A DNA stretch of 64,000 nt from Ignatzschineria indica (GCF_003121925.1 NZ_QEWR01000002.1:682001-746000); one strand, 5' to 3'; shown: positions 17,166 to 27,102, counted from the stretch's first letter. Made by a program: numbers and translations. Notes: generated by a model from the letters alone, not told the origin.

Positions 17166-18970
17166 TACTCACCATCCTCAGATGCAGTAGTAGAAGAGCC
17201 TTCTGCTACACTGCCTTCATCCTCTAGGTTCTCATCTAAATCATCCCCTAAATCATCAATATTCCCGTCTAAAATTCTCTCCTCTCTTCCGGCAAGCGGA
17301 TTCTCAGGAAGTGCATCAATCACACGTTGAGGTGGAATATCGGCAATCACATCAGCACGCTTTGGGGTAAAGATTAAGGTCGTTAATGCCTCATTGAGTG
17401 GTACCCACTCCAATGTTTTAATCCTCATTAAAGCAATCACCGGCACATGAACCGCATTAGCAAGATGCATCACCGCCGTCTCAACAGAGATTATAAGATC
17501 TGAAGCTGCCAACATCGCCGGCAATTGGAAGAAATTATCGAGCGCACTAAAGGGGGCTGTATTTTTTAACTGATGCTTCTCTATTAAAGCGGTAATCTCA
17601 GGAAATATTTCAGGGATACCATTAATAATAAAGAAGCTATTTTGCCACTGAGGCTGTTGCTGCATCAGCTCGATTAATTCCCGAACCTGCTCTAACTTCC
17701 AGGATCGACGTGGATTTTTAGCAATGTGGTTGATAAAAACAATCGGCTGCTCTGCTGTAACGCCCCACTTTTTAAGTTGCTTCCGTGCATCTTTTTGCCA
17801 CTTTTTGGGAATTCTCACAAAAGGATAGCGCTCCTCTGGAAAGAGCATAACTCCCCCTATTTGAGAAAACCAGTAAGCATAATCATCACTAATATGGCGA
17901 TCATTCCCATTATGGGGTTTGATAACTTCAATTGTGGCATCCAATTTTTTAAGATCCAATTTCTCTCGAATTTGATACCAGCGATAACGAATATCCATCC
18001 CCATCGCAAATCCATCAGGGCCGGCAATATCTCGTGCTAATCCTGCACCATTGAGTGATGCTAAGGTCTCAATTGAGACAACGATGGGATATTTTTGTAA
18101 TTTCGCTTCCACAATCGATTCAAGGCGAAGTGCCGGCGAATAGTTTTTATTGTAGATCTTATCGAAGATGCCACATTTCCCGACCCAATCGTAGAGGGAG
18201 TATTTCTTCAAAAAGGGCCATTTTTTCGGATCATTGGTGCAACGAACCTCTTCAATAAAGAGATCGATCTTTAAGTGAGGATAAGCTTCCTTAAACGCTC
18301 TAAAACCATTTTGAAGATAGGTAAAGTCACCAATTGCAAGATGAGCAATAAAAAGGATTCTTTCAGCATTAGCTAGTTGTTCTGCCGGGATCTTCCCAAG
18401 CTCTAACCTTCTTCGCATAGTAATATGGGGCTCGCCCTCTTCTAGAAAGGTCTCACCTTCTGCCTTAAATTGATAGCGTTCATAAAATCCCTTTGCCGCT
18501 AATTGCGCATGCAGAATCACTTCACGGCTCTCAGCTAAGACCGCCATCTTCTTTAAGGCCTCTTTTAAGAGAAATTGCCCTAATCGATATCCACGATATG
18601 TTTTAAGAATTGCCACCCGTCCTACTTGATAGACGCCATCGCTATTGAGAAAAAATCGAAGTGTTCCGATCGCCTCTAAATTCGATCGATCGGTGGTGCT
18701 ATTCTTACTCTTACCCGAAGAGAGGCCCATCTCAGCAGCTTCTAGAGCAAGATCGTGCTCAATCATTAAATCAGCACTCTCGATACTCTCTGCACTTGTC
18801 ATCTGCTCCTGACGATCCCGATAGAGTAGAAGATGCCATGAATTTTGATCCATCGCATCATGATCGATCTCAGCGGGGAATCCCTGCTCTTGTGTAAAGA
18901 CGGTATCTCTAACCGCTAACGCATCTTGAAATGCAGATGCCTTATCCCCTTTAATCCAGATAAATTTCAT
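17165..18970 (-). CDS. Fusion: GNAT acetyltransferase + glycosyltransferase family 9
   Basis: 601 residues in two domains. Residues 1-190 are a GNAT N-acetyltransferase, with the acetyl-CoA loop RGYRLGQFLLKEAL and a FYERYQF ending. A ~55-residue polar insert sits between its early strands. Residues 200-560 are a GT9 fold like LPS heptosyltransferases, with FINHIAKNPRRSWKLEQ and the ADP-heptose-type motif SVETAVMHLANAVHVPVIAL. The last ~35 residues form a very acidic tail. Start at 18970 (GAGAGG upstream); a frame extending to 19018 has no ribosome site. Heptosyltransferase-like enzymes act on cell-surface sugars, so a surface glycan role is likely; the acetyltransferase substrate is unknown. 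I see no frameshift that would explain the fusion. Confidence 0.8.
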   Translation of the reverse strand: MKFIWIKGDKASAFQDALAVRDTVFTQEQGFPAEIDHDAMDQNSWHLLLYRDRQEQMTSAESIESADLMIEHDLALEAAEMGLSSGKSKNSTTDRSNLEAIGTLRFFLNSDGVYQVGRVAILKTYRGYRLGQFLLKEALKKMAVLAESREVILHAQLAAKGFYERYQFKAEGETFLEEGEPHITMRRRLELGKIPAEQLANAERILFIAHLAIGDFTYLQNGFRAFKEAYPHLKIDLFIEEVRCTNDPKKWPFLKKYSLYDWVGKCGIFDKIYNKNYSPALRLESIVEAKLQKYPIVVSIETLASLNGAGLARDIAGPDGFAMGMDIRYRWYQIREKLDLKKLDATIEVIKPHNGNDRHISDDYAYWFSQIGGVMLFPEERYPFVRIPKKWQKDARKQLKKWGVTAEQPIVFINHIAKNPRRSWKLEQVRELIELMQQQPQWQNSFFIINGIPEIFPEITALIEKHQLKNTAPFSALDNFFQLPAMLAASDLIISVETAVMHLANAVHVPVIALMRIKTLEWVPLNEALTTLIFTPKRADVIADIPPQRVIDALPENPLAGREERILDGNIDDLGDDLDENLEDEGSVAEGSSTTASEDGE

Positions 18971-19199
18971 AGAAAAACCTCTCAATAACGATCTGTTAAT
19001 CCTATCAAATATGGTCATTTTTTGCAGTTAAAATAGGAATAGATCATAAAGTTGCTATAATTGACTACAAAGATTTTTAAGATCATTTTTTAAGATCACT
19101 TTATGACGGCAATTATCAGTTGATCTTGATCATTGATAAAAATAGATAACGCAAGTCTAAAGTGGATTCATCACTACTAAAAAAGAGGCAAAGAAGATT

Positions 19200-19742
19200 A
19201 TGAGTTTTGCAAAAGTTCCTGCAGCCAATGATATTGCAAAGATTACTGAAGATTTTAACTGTATCATTGAGATCCCGGCAGAATCTGATCCCGTTAAATA
19301 TGAAGTCGATCACGATACCGATCTCATCTGGGTGGACCGCTTTGTCGGCACCAATATGCGTTATCCTGCAAACTATGGCTTTATTCCTAACACTCTCTGC
19401 GATGATGGCGATCCACTCGATGTATTAGTGATCACCCCATTCCCACTGATTCATGGCTCTGTCGTTCGTTGCCGTCCATTGGGCGTCCTCAATATGACTG
19501 ATGAATCAGGCGGTGATGCCAAATTGATCGCTGTTCCTATCAGCAAACTCTGCCCAATGTATGACCATATTGAAGATATTAAAGATCTTCCTAAATTATT
19601 GGTTGACCAAATTGAGTTCTTCTTCCAAAACTATAAAGGTCTTGAGAGTGGTAAATGGGTGAAACTCGATGGCTATAGCGATAAAGCCGCAGCACAAAAA
19701 GAGATTGAAAACTCCCTTAAACTCTTTAATGAGAAGCAATAG
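19200..19742 (+). CDS. ppa: Inorganic pyrophosphatase, family I
   Basis: Hydrolyses pyrophosphate to drive biosynthetic reactions. The family signature D-x-D-P-x-D is D69, D71, P72, D74 (DGDPLDVLV). Active-site residues lie in YEVDHDTDLIWVDRF and PANYGFIPNT. 180 residues, hexameric type as in E. coli (176). Single-gene unit with its own terminator at 19839. Confidence 0.97.
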   Translation: MSFAKVPAANDIAKITEDFNCIIEIPAESDPVKYEVDHDTDLIWVDRFVGTNMRYPANYGFIPNTLCDDGDPLDVLVITPFPLIHGSVVRCRPLGVLNMTDESGGDAKLIAVPISKLCPMYDHIEDIKDLPKLLVDQIEFFFQNYKGLESGKWVKLDGYSDKAAAQKEIENSLKLFNEKQ

Positions 19743-19838
19743 CCGATCGAGAATCGTTAAGCTCAATAATGATCAAGGATAATCAATGGCAATAAAGATT
19801 TATAGGATCTAAAGAGCTATAAAAAACTACAGCAACCC

Positions 19839-19876
19839 AAAAAGGAGTAATCTTTTAGCACAGATTACTCCTTTTT
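19839..19876 (+). terminator. Terminator of ppa
   Basis: A perfect 14-bp stem (AAAAAGGAGTAATC and its complement) with a 10-nt loop, ending in a T-run. It may also serve the fimbrial operon on the other strand. Confidence 0.9.
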
Positions 19877-19986
19877 TGCCATTAACACTAACTCAACAAA
19901 ATTTCTTTTGTTTGAATTCGAATATAGTTTAACCTAACTTAATTAAAATCATAACGCTAACGCCCTGTCCTATCATGCTAATGCAA

Positions 19987-21051
19987 TTAACGGAACTCAA
20001 TATGATAGATCATCACAGTTGAAAAATATCCTCCTCTTAAAGCCTTTTCTGGATTTTTACGAAGATTTGCCGTTACATACAGATTAAGCAAACCTTGAGG
20101 CTTTAGCTCTCCAAACCGTAAAGGCGTATTAAATTGTAACTTTTTAGTTCCTATCGCACTCCCTGAAGAGAGGTCCTCGACTACAAAAGAGAGACTGGTA
20201 CCATTTGAAATTTCTATCTCATCATTAACAACTGGATCCATCGCTTTAAATGTAATAATTGGATATAGGGAGTGACCGCAAGTATCGTTAGAAGGTCTAG
20301 CTAATCTGAAATAAAAGCTTTTTTTAACGCTTTGCACAAGATCTTCCCGATTAAGTATTCCGAAATCAACCTGAGGAGGTACAACAACCATCGGCCCGGG
20401 TGTCACACAAGGATCAGGGAAAGTATCAAATGTTGATACTAAATAAAGCGGATAAGGGGCATATCTCTTCTCTAATTGCACATCAGAAGAGTTATCGACT
20501 ACAGAAAAAAGTGGTATGTAAAATGGATTGATAGGCTTTGGATTTTCAGGAATGACACGAGGTTTTACAACTCTTTCACTAATATTTATCTTAACCGAAA
20601 ATTCATGAAACTGCCCTTCACCTAATGCCGGTAAAAATAGCTGCTCACCAAGATCGCCAGCCGCAATATCAAAGACATATAGAGAACTTGTTTGTGTTTT
20701 CCCACTATTGAGCGCAACAACTGTTGTTTCCACATCAAAAATTCCAGTAGTCGGCAGGTATTGATTAACAATATTATTAGCAAAAATAGATACTCCCCCA
20801 CTTCCTGTTAGTGTTTGAACAAAAATTGGGACATCTCCCTTACAGCGCAACCTAAACTCAATAGTTTGCGCAGGAGCAACCTCATTTATTGGTAAATTTG
20901 TCTCAATATATCTTGGCCCCCCCAAACCTGTATCACTAGCAATACATAATGGATTATTCCAATCATACCCCTTTTGAGCATAGTTAGGAGTAATGATCAC
21001 TATTCCTAAAAAAAAGATTAATATAGCCTGCAGCCTAATTCTAACTCTCAT
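19987..21051 (-). CDS. Fimbrial tip adhesin-like protein
   Basis: 354 residues with a Sec signal peptide (about 1-25, ending NYAQ). Two parts are visible: an N-terminal ~150-residue domain with two cysteines (LCIAS, LRCKG), likely the binding domain, and from about residue 215 a pilin-like domain with paired cysteines (DPCVTPG, NDTCGHS) and a beta-rich end. This lectin-plus-pilin plan is that of two-domain tip adhesins in chaperone-usher fimbriae. It is last in the operon, separated from the chaperone gene by an IS relic. Ligand unknown. Confidence 0.7.
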   Translation of the reverse strand: MRVRIRLQAILIFFLGIVIITPNYAQKGYDWNNPLCIASDTGLGGPRYIETNLPINEVAPAQTIEFRLRCKGDVPIFVQTLTGSGGVSIFANNIVNQYLPTTGIFDVETTVVALNSGKTQTSSLYVFDIAAGDLGEQLFLPALGEGQFHEFSVKINISERVVKPRVIPENPKPINPFYIPLFSVVDNSSDVQLEKRYAPYPLYLVSTFDTFPDPCVTPGPMVVVPPQVDFGILNREDLVQSVKKSFYFRLARPSNDTCGHSLYPIITFKAMDPVVNDEIEISNGTSLSFVVEDLSSGSAIGTKKLQFNTPLRFGELKPQGLLNLYVTANLRKNPEKALRGGYFSTVMIYHIEFR

Positions 21052-21098
21052 TATATGATTCTCTCCACTATTTTATAAGAACATAAACTAATTAATCA

Positions 21099-21310
21099 GG
21101 GTCTGTTGAGCATTCATAGCTTCAACAGACCCAAAGCTTTAAAAAACTGTATTATGCTTTCCAATGCATTCTAGTAAATACCTCCAGGGATACTCTATTT
21201 TCAGACGATATAAGGTTCCCATAAAGATATTTCTTAAATTTGGTTTGTCATAGATGTTCAAATCTAGGAGAACGGCCCTTAGTTTTTACCAATGCTTGTC
21301 ATTCAGTAAT
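21099..21310 (-). mobile_element. IS5-family relic (transposase N-terminus and terminal repeats)
   Basis: The gap between adhesin and chaperone holds a decayed insertion sequence. On the minus strand a frame reads MGTLYRLKIEYPWRYLLECIG and then KHNTVF, which matches the DUF4096 start of IS5-type transposases (LYRLxTGxPWRxLPxxxGxxxTVY). A stop follows immediately. GGGTCTGTTGA at 21099-21109 and its complement at 21122-21132 look like the two terminal inverted repeats brought together by an internal deletion. No complete transposase remains. Confidence 0.55.
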
Positions 21311-21432
21311 GCTTGAAGCATACGTATAGAGAGTTAATATTGTGTTTTGCGACTGCATTTAACTACTCTCTATTTTTTATTTCAAATATTAAACTACCCT
21401 AGATAGATTGAATTATAGTTAGATCGTAGTGA

Positions 21433-22131
21433 TTACTTATTACGATCTACTAGTTGACAACTACTACCACACTGATAACTTTGCGACTCTGTGCCACCGT
21501 AATCATTAATAAAATAGATCGTCGGAGTATTACCTAAGGCTTCGGTAACCGTTACGCTCCCAAAAGGCTTTACAACAAGATCTTTTTCAGTAATTTTCCC
21601 CTTCGGACCATTACTAACACCAAAAATCACGATATGGTAAGGAGATGGATTTTGTAGTGTATAGCTATTACCCGACTTCGAAACTTGTAACTCTTTTAAC
21701 CAACCATTATCTTTATACTGTGGTAAGCCCTTTGGGCGATAAAAGAGTTTTACTTTTGATTGAATAACTATGTTAACTTGATTCTCAGCATCTGTTTTCG
21801 GAGGTACTCCTAAGACATTGAAGAATAACATTGTTTCACGATCTTCAGGTAGATGACTCTGTCCGGCTAAAGAGATCTTCACTTGCTTTTCTTGCCCAGG
21901 ATTGATTCTTTGAAGAATCGGTAATGCAACAAGAGGTGTTTCAATCTTATTTCCTGATTCATCTTCTATCCAAGATTGTGCTAAATAAGGTTCATTTTTA
22001 TTAGTATTCGAAACAACAATTGATTGAGAGTTAGATTGTACTCGATCAAAAATGACACGCGTTCTATCAAGCGTTAACTGAGCAAAAGAGATATTGAGTA
22101 AAGCTGCTGCTAAAATTAACAGTCGTTTCAT
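21433..22131 (-). CDS. Periplasmic fimbrial chaperone, PapD/FimC family
   Basis: 232 residues with a signal peptide (ending NISFA). It folds fimbrial subunits in the periplasm and delivers them to the usher. The G1-strand family block is VNIVIQSKVKLFYRPKGL, with the conserved basic residue pair in the cleft, and the INPGQEKQVKISLA-type motif is present. The second domain ends IYFINDYGGTES. A C-terminal pair of cysteines (QCGSSC) is unusual. It begins 12 bases after the usher gene. Confidence 0.9.
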   Translation of the reverse strand: MKRLLILAAALLNISFAQLTLDRTRVIFDRVQSNSQSIVVSNTNKNEPYLAQSWIEDESGNKIETPLVALPILQRINPGQEKQVKISLAGQSHLPEDRETMLFFNVLGVPPKTDAENQVNIVIQSKVKLFYRPKGLPQYKDNGWLKELQVSKSGNSYTLQNPSPYHIVIFGVSNGPKGKITEKDLVVKPFGSVTVTEALGNTPTIYFINDYGGTESQSYQCGSSCQLVDRNK

Positions 22132-22143
22132 AATTAGTTACTC

Positions 22144-24645
22144 CTAATAACAAATAATAGTAGTTAAATCTTTAGAGTCTGTTGACCGGATAGGCAAAGT
22201 ACACGATTGATCTCTTCCCCACTTCACAGCAAACTCCGCTTTTTTATTAAGACCTGTGAGATAAGTCCGCCCTTGGTCAGCAACCATTCCTACTTCAGAG
22301 CCTTTCCCATTCTCTCGATAAACAATAGCGCCAAATGGAGGATGAGATCCATCTGGCAGTGTAATCGTTACTAATGCTTTCTCCCCACTAATCGCATTTG
22401 CCGATCGATATACAATCGCCCCTTTAGTCGGCGCAACCTCCATTACCCCATCTTGAATCTCAACATTATCGGGCAAGTTATCATTATCGATAAGATAGGT
22501 AGAGCGATAGTAATTTGGAATATTACTAATACCTGCTAAACCAAAAATATTGGATTTACTACTATTTCCCTGCATTCCTACCTCTGGAACTCCGGCATCG
22601 ATAATCAAACGTGACCCCTCTTCAAAAACATAAGGATGAGTTGCTAAGCCATGCTCTGTTAATGTTAAAGAACCACTGAATCCAGCCGTAACATTTTGTT
22701 GATCTGATGCATAACTTACAGAACCATTAAAGTTACCAAAACTTAATGTTGTGTTGTAAGAAGCGCTTAATGCATAATCTATAGAGCCACTTAAATCTTG
22801 TTTATGATTCATTGATGCCCCTAAAGAGTAATTCCCCCCCATACCTTCGCTATAAAGTATCGCTTGTTGCGAAAAATTCTCACGATTTCGATCATAACGC
22901 GCATTGTAAGAAACTCTAGACTTTCGATCTTCTAGCGGAATAGAGACATAGAGACTAATGAGATCATCTTTATTTCCATAATTACTCTTATTATGGGAAA
23001 GATTTAATGAAACAGATGTACTCTGAAAAAAGCCTCTTTCTATTGTTTTATAAAAAGAAAGGTTGTAATAAGAGTTACTATCTTGATTCCAATAGGTCGA
23101 TTTTGAAGCGGTTGCAGCTACACTAATATTCCACCGCGGGACATATTGTGACACGCTCAGAGAGAAACGATTTTTTTCTAAATAGATCCGGTTATCTCTT
23201 CCTGCTTTCATATCCACATAGTTACTCAAGGTTGTATAATCTCGGCTTGAGAAGCGATAACCCACAATATTAAGTGAGGTGTTCTCACCAAAACGTTTTG
23301 CATAGTTAAAACGATAGCTCTGCCCCGTTAAACGGCGACCTAGATTCGCTTTATTCTCTGATTTAGTTATATCAAAGGAGAATGCCCCCACTATTCCAAG
23401 ATTGAGACCTAAGCCCGCATTGTAAGCAACATACTCATTATTTGTTGTATAGGTTAGCCCACCAATCAGAGAGATCATATCGGTCAAACCGTATGACCCA
23501 TCCACTGATGCAAATTTCACATCAATTTTACGCAAATTATTTTGAGGGGATAATTTGCCGGCATTAAGGTTGTAGCGTAATGCCCCTTTTCGTGTTAAAT
23601 AAGGAACATGAGCAATATCGACTTGAAACTCATTGACAGACCCATCGCTCTCTTCTACCATCACATCAACGGTACCACTTAAATAAGAAGGAAGGTTTGC
23701 AATTGCAAAGGGTCCCGGGGGAACTTGGACCTGCTTAATAATATTGCCATACTGTCTAACAGTCACAACAGCATTTGAGGTTGCTGTCCCAGTCACTTGA
23801 GGCGCATAACCTTGTAAATAGTTAGGCATCATACTCTCTTCAGTATAGAGAGAAACCCCCTTAAAACGCACAGAACTAAAGAGATTTGAGCGAGAATAAA
23901 GCTCTCCTGCATAGAGATGTGCATTGAGACTCCCTATATCAGTGAAAGCATAAGTTTGTGTTCTCTCAAACTTCTTTTCACTATTCGGACTATATTGATA
24001 ATTACTTCTAAAACGAAATGGTCCTAAATTAAGCCCAATCACACCGTAACTTGAGAAATTATTACTACTATAATGACCACCACCATCTCTTTTATAACGA
24101 TTATAAGTTTTGAGCAAGTTATAATCTAAAAATAGACCACTAATACCATAATCACGCTGATTTGGTGGAACCCAATAAGGATCGAAGTCCACCAAATAAG
24201 CATGGGGCATACGAATCTTAATCTTTTGTTCTCTATCATCAAACTCTGCCGCAATTGCAGAATCATACTGCTCTAATCCATAGCATTCACCTGCATCAGT
24301 ACTATTGACTAACGTTTTTTTAGCCCCTATACGGAGTTCCTTACTAATAGGAAGAGATGTTAACAGTTCATCGGTATAGCAGATATAGCTCTGCCCTTCC
24401 TCACTATAGAGATAGACAGGATAGTTATAGAAAATATTTTGCTCATTGATTACAATATCAGCAAGATATTTACCCGTAAATTGATCATTACTCCCCGCAA
24501 AGGCAGAAAGATCAACATTCTCAAACCCTAAAGATTCTAAAATCTTATTGTCAAATTCAAATGCATAACTGATAGGTGATAGCAGAGCTCCGATAAGAAT
24601 TAGGGGTCCCCCTATTTTCACAACAGCTTTCATTAAAGGTTTCAT
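22144..24645 (-). CDS. Outer-membrane fimbrial usher, FimD/PapC family
   Basis: 833 residues. Signal peptide ending near SYAFEFD; N-terminal subunit-chaperone binding domain (FAGSNDQFTGKYLADIVINE); then a 24-strand barrel with the plug domain visible as GYAPQVTGTATSNAVVTVRQYGNII. C-terminal domains carry GAIVYRENGKGSEVGMVADQGRTYLTGL and a terminal cysteine pair (SCTLPI and IICY). Slightly shorter than E. coli FimD. Second gene of the operon, after an attenuator-type hairpin that follows the pilin gene. Confidence 0.93.
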   Translation of the reverse strand: MKPLMKAVVKIGGPLILIGALLSPISYAFEFDNKILESLGFENVDLSAFAGSNDQFTGKYLADIVINEQNIFYNYPVYLYSEEGQSYICYTDELLTSLPISKELRIGAKKTLVNSTDAGECYGLEQYDSAIAAEFDDREQKIKIRMPHAYLVDFDPYWVPPNQRDYGISGLFLDYNLLKTYNRYKRDGGGHYSSNNFSSYGVIGLNLGPFRFRSNYQYSPNSEKKFERTQTYAFTDIGSLNAHLYAGELYSRSNLFSSVRFKGVSLYTEESMMPNYLQGYAPQVTGTATSNAVVTVRQYGNIIKQVQVPPGPFAIANLPSYLSGTVDVMVEESDGSVNEFQVDIAHVPYLTRKGALRYNLNAGKLSPQNNLRKIDVKFASVDGSYGLTDMISLIGGLTYTTNNEYVAYNAGLGLNLGIVGAFSFDITKSENKANLGRRLTGQSYRFNYAKRFGENTSLNIVGYRFSSRDYTTLSNYVDMKAGRDNRIYLEKNRFSLSVSQYVPRWNISVAATASKSTYWNQDSNSYYNLSFYKTIERGFFQSTSVSLNLSHNKSNYGNKDDLISLYVSIPLEDRKSRVSYNARYDRNRENFSQQAILYSEGMGGNYSLGASMNHKQDLSGSIDYALSASYNTTLSFGNFNGSVSYASDQQNVTAGFSGSLTLTEHGLATHPYVFEEGSRLIIDAGVPEVGMQGNSSKSNIFGLAGISNIPNYYRSTYLIDNDNLPDNVEIQDGVMEVAPTKGAIVYRSANAISGEKALVTITLPDGSHPPFGAIVYRENGKGSEVGMVADQGRTYLTGLNKKAEFAVKWGRDQSCTLPIRSTDSKDLTTIICY

Positions 24646-24853
24646 TACTCAGTAACTCTTTCTAGGATAATTATCTAGGATTAGGATGATGATAGAGAGA
24701 TGGCCGACAGGAAAAGTTTTCCTATCAATTTAATTGTCTTGAACTTATTTATAGATTCATTAACAGCACTTCTGAATTTAAGTTTTAAATAAATTTTAAA
24801 TAAGTTGATTAAGTTACACAGCACATCGTCACCACTACTCAATTGATTCAAAA

Positions 24854-24888
24854 GTAGCTATCCCTCAATAAGATTGCGGGATACCTAC
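24854..24888 (-). terminator. Attenuator between pilin and usher genes
   Basis: On the minus strand an 11-bp stem with one mismatch (GTAGGTATCCC / GGGATAGCTAC) is followed by TTTT. It lies 80 bases after the pilin stop. Partial termination here would give more pilin than usher, as fimbriae need. Confidence 0.65.
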
Positions 24889-24967
24889 CCTTCATTTCAA
24901 TAGAAATTAAAGTACTACCAGTCATAAAGATGGTTGTTCTTGATTTCTAATTTTTTGCTAGAGTGAC

Positions 24968-25510
24968 TTATTTATAACTTGCAACAAATGATACAGTTGT
25001 CTCTACATTACCAGCTGTTACACCTGTTTCTGCACCAACCATACGTCCACGTACGTTATAAGTTGCTGTTCCATTAACAGGGTCAATTGTAGCCACTAAA
25101 GGTTTTGTCAAACCATCTGGTGTAACTTTCTCACCATCAATTTCGACTTCGATGCCTACCTTCTTAGCAGATCCGTCATTTGCCCATAAGTTTGAGCCTA
25201 TATCTGATTTTGATCCTTTTTGAATAGCGATCGTTACGGCTGTTAATTTTGGATCTTTTTCTGCAGTTTCTAAATTACAATCAACAAATCTTACTTGACC
25301 TGTTCCCCATGCACCCTCTACTTGTTTCATTAAATTTGCTTTAGGCATTGATCCAAGATTAATGTTTGCAGAGTTACCCGCAACAATTGTACAACCTTTT
25401 TCTGTTACTGTTCCTGTGAACTTAATTTGACCATCTGAACCTGCAGTCTGAGCAAATGCTGCTGTAGATAAAGATAATGCTGCGACTAATGCTAATGTTA
25501 GTTTTTTCAT
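24968..25510 (-). CDS. fimA: Major fimbrial subunit (type 1 pilin)
   Basis: About 180 residues with a signal peptide cleaved after AAFAQ. The mature protein has the pilin pattern: TGTVTEKGCTI near the start with the first cysteine, a second cysteine about 40 residues later (RFVDCNL), and a C-terminal donor-strand region ending with the penultimate tyrosine (FVASYK). Start taken at the ATG at 25510, 11 bases after AAAAGG; a GTG three codons earlier is too close to that site. First gene of the operon. Confidence 0.92.
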   Translation of the reverse strand: MKKLTLALVAALSLSTAAFAQTAGSDGQIKFTGTVTEKGCTIVAGNSANINLGSMPKANLMKQVEGAWGTGQVRFVDCNLETAEKDPKLTAVTIAIQKGSKSDIGSNLWANDGSAKKVGIEVEIDGEKVTPDGLTKPLVATIDPVNGTATYNVRGRMVGAETGVTAGNVETTVSFVASYK

Positions 25511-26262
25511 AATTTTCACAACCTTTTAATTCAATTAATTAAACATCTTGCCGATATCAGAAAGAAGGAGGTAAATATAAGTCAGATAGACCCCCCTCTA
25601 TACCTCTCCATTTCAAGATGAAACAGAGAAGCGAAAAGAAACCTAACACAAAAAATATTTTAAAGTAAAGCAATCATGTTTTGATAACAGATTGATTTAT
25701 ACATAGAAAAACCCAATAAAATTAGATTAATTGATAATTATTATAATAATCACGATTCAATTAACCTCATAGAAAAGAGGTTGAGTAGAAGTTCATTGAA
25801 TTTGGGAAAAATTAGAAATTATTTTTATCGCTCAAAGAAAACTGCATAAAAATTAATCAAAATGATATGCTTTTTGCACGTCAATTTAAGTTATTTATTA
25901 TTTTTTTATATGTATGATATTGTTGCTATTTATAGGCAATGTAAAATACGGTCAATAAAATAGATGGAACGATGAGGCAACTCTACTCACTCTGAATATT
26001 GCTCTATTTATCACTAAGCTGCGTTAAGTGACATTAAATCATTCATATAAAAACACCCCAAAGTTGTCTCCAACTCTGGGGTGTAGTTCATCTCAACTAA
26101 GTTTTTTTATATCTTATCCATCTTATCTATCTATATATAGTAGCGATGCTGAGTATCGATATTGGTATCACTGTAGATTCAAGCCTTCATTCAAGCCTTC
26201 ACATATTTTAATAATCATTGAATAATGATTGAACAATTATGGAATGCATTCATCTCCTCACT
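25511..26262. other. Upstream region of the fimbrial operon
   Basis: About 750 bases, very AT-rich, without a supported gene. It holds the fimbrial promoter and an 8-bp inverted repeat (TTAATTGA near 25728 with TCAATTAA near 25757). No recombinase gene or invertible-element ends were recognised. The far end contains the terminator of the YeeE/YedE genes. Confidence 0.5.
26053..26084 (-). terminator. Terminator of the YeeE/YedE operon
   Basis: An 8-bp stem (ACACCCCA with its complement), one mismatch, then 5 more pairs (AGTTG/CAACT) and a TCTC loop. A T-run follows on the minus strand. Confidence 0.8.
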
Positions 26263-26670
26263 CTATTTTTTAAAGAAGGTGACTAAGCGCATACCCACTA
26301 ACATGGCGATCACAAAGATAATGCCTTCCCACATTCCACGACCAAGAAGGACTAATGCCGGCGCTGGACAGATGCCCACCAATCCCCAACCGATACCAAA
26401 AATAAGACCGCCCAATACAAGATCTTTATTGATCTTACTATTTTGAGGAAAGTTAAGCGGATCTCCCGTTAAGGTCTTATCGCGTCTACGTGCAATAAAA
26501 ACACCGATAAAAGAGATAAAGAGTGCGCCGACCATCACCCATAAGAGGGAGGGATTCCAATCACCAAAAGGATCTAAAAATCCCTGAACAACTGCTGGAT
26601 CAGCCATTCCAGAATAGAGTAGCCCCAAACCAAAAAGCAATCCTGAGGCAAATGCAATGATTAATTTCAT
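26263..26670 (-). CDS. YeeE/YedE family membrane protein, second half
   Basis: 135 residues, four membrane helices. The family's glycine-rich cysteine motif appears as GIGWGLVGICPAPALVLLG, and the first helix reads FASGLLFGLGLLYSGMADP. YeeE/YedE proteins import sulfur compounds such as thiosulfate; split two-gene versions like this pair are common beside sulfur-oxidation genes. It starts 1 base after the partner gene, so the pair is co-translated. Confidence 0.85.
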   Translation of the reverse strand: MKLIIAFASGLLFGLGLLYSGMADPAVVQGFLDPFGDWNPSLLWVMVGALFISFIGVFIARRRDKTLTGDPLNFPQNSKINKDLVLGGLIFGIGWGLVGICPAPALVLLGRGMWEGIIFVIAMLVGMRLVTFFKK

Positions 26671-26671
26671 A

Positions 26672-27094
26672 TTAGCCTCCCATCATCAAATGCTTTAAGA
26701 CAAAAACGGTCACCCCGCCGGCAACCATAAAGAGCACTGTAATAATCAATGATCCTGGAGCAAATCGGGAGATTCCGCAGATGCTATGACCGCTTGTACA
26801 ACCAGAGCCCATTGCTGATCCTACTCCGACAAGAAGGCCTGCTGCAATTAAGAGAGGAACTGATGAAGTTACAGAGACAGAGGGTAATGAACCGGCAATA
26901 AGATAATAGACTCCGGGAGAGATGAGTAAGCCAATCACAAAGAGAAGACGCCAGGCGGTAATACCTTGACGTGTTAAAAGATTACTTACAATACCACTCA
27001 CCCCCATAATCCGCCCTAACCCAATAAGGAAGAGAACAGCAGCACATCCAATGAGCAATCCCCCTAGGAGTGCCGGAAGTGAAAAGAATGACAT
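26672..27094 (-). CDS. YeeE/YedE family membrane protein, first half
   Basis: 140 residues, four membrane helices. The conserved pore motif GSAMGSGCTSGHSICGISR is complete, including the cysteine that in related proteins passes the sulfur ligand along. It forms a likely functional unit with the 135-residue protein that follows. Lies 8 bases after the ArsR-type regulator gene in the same operon. Confidence 0.87.
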   Translation of the reverse strand: MSFFSLPALLGGLLIGCAAVLFLIGLGRIMGVSGIVSNLLTRQGITAWRLLFVIGLLISPGVYYLIAGSLPSVSVTSSVPLLIAAGLLVGVGSAMGSGCTSGHSICGISRFAPGSLIITVLFMVAGGVTVFVLKHLMMGG

Positions 27095-27102
27095 AATGTT
27101 GA

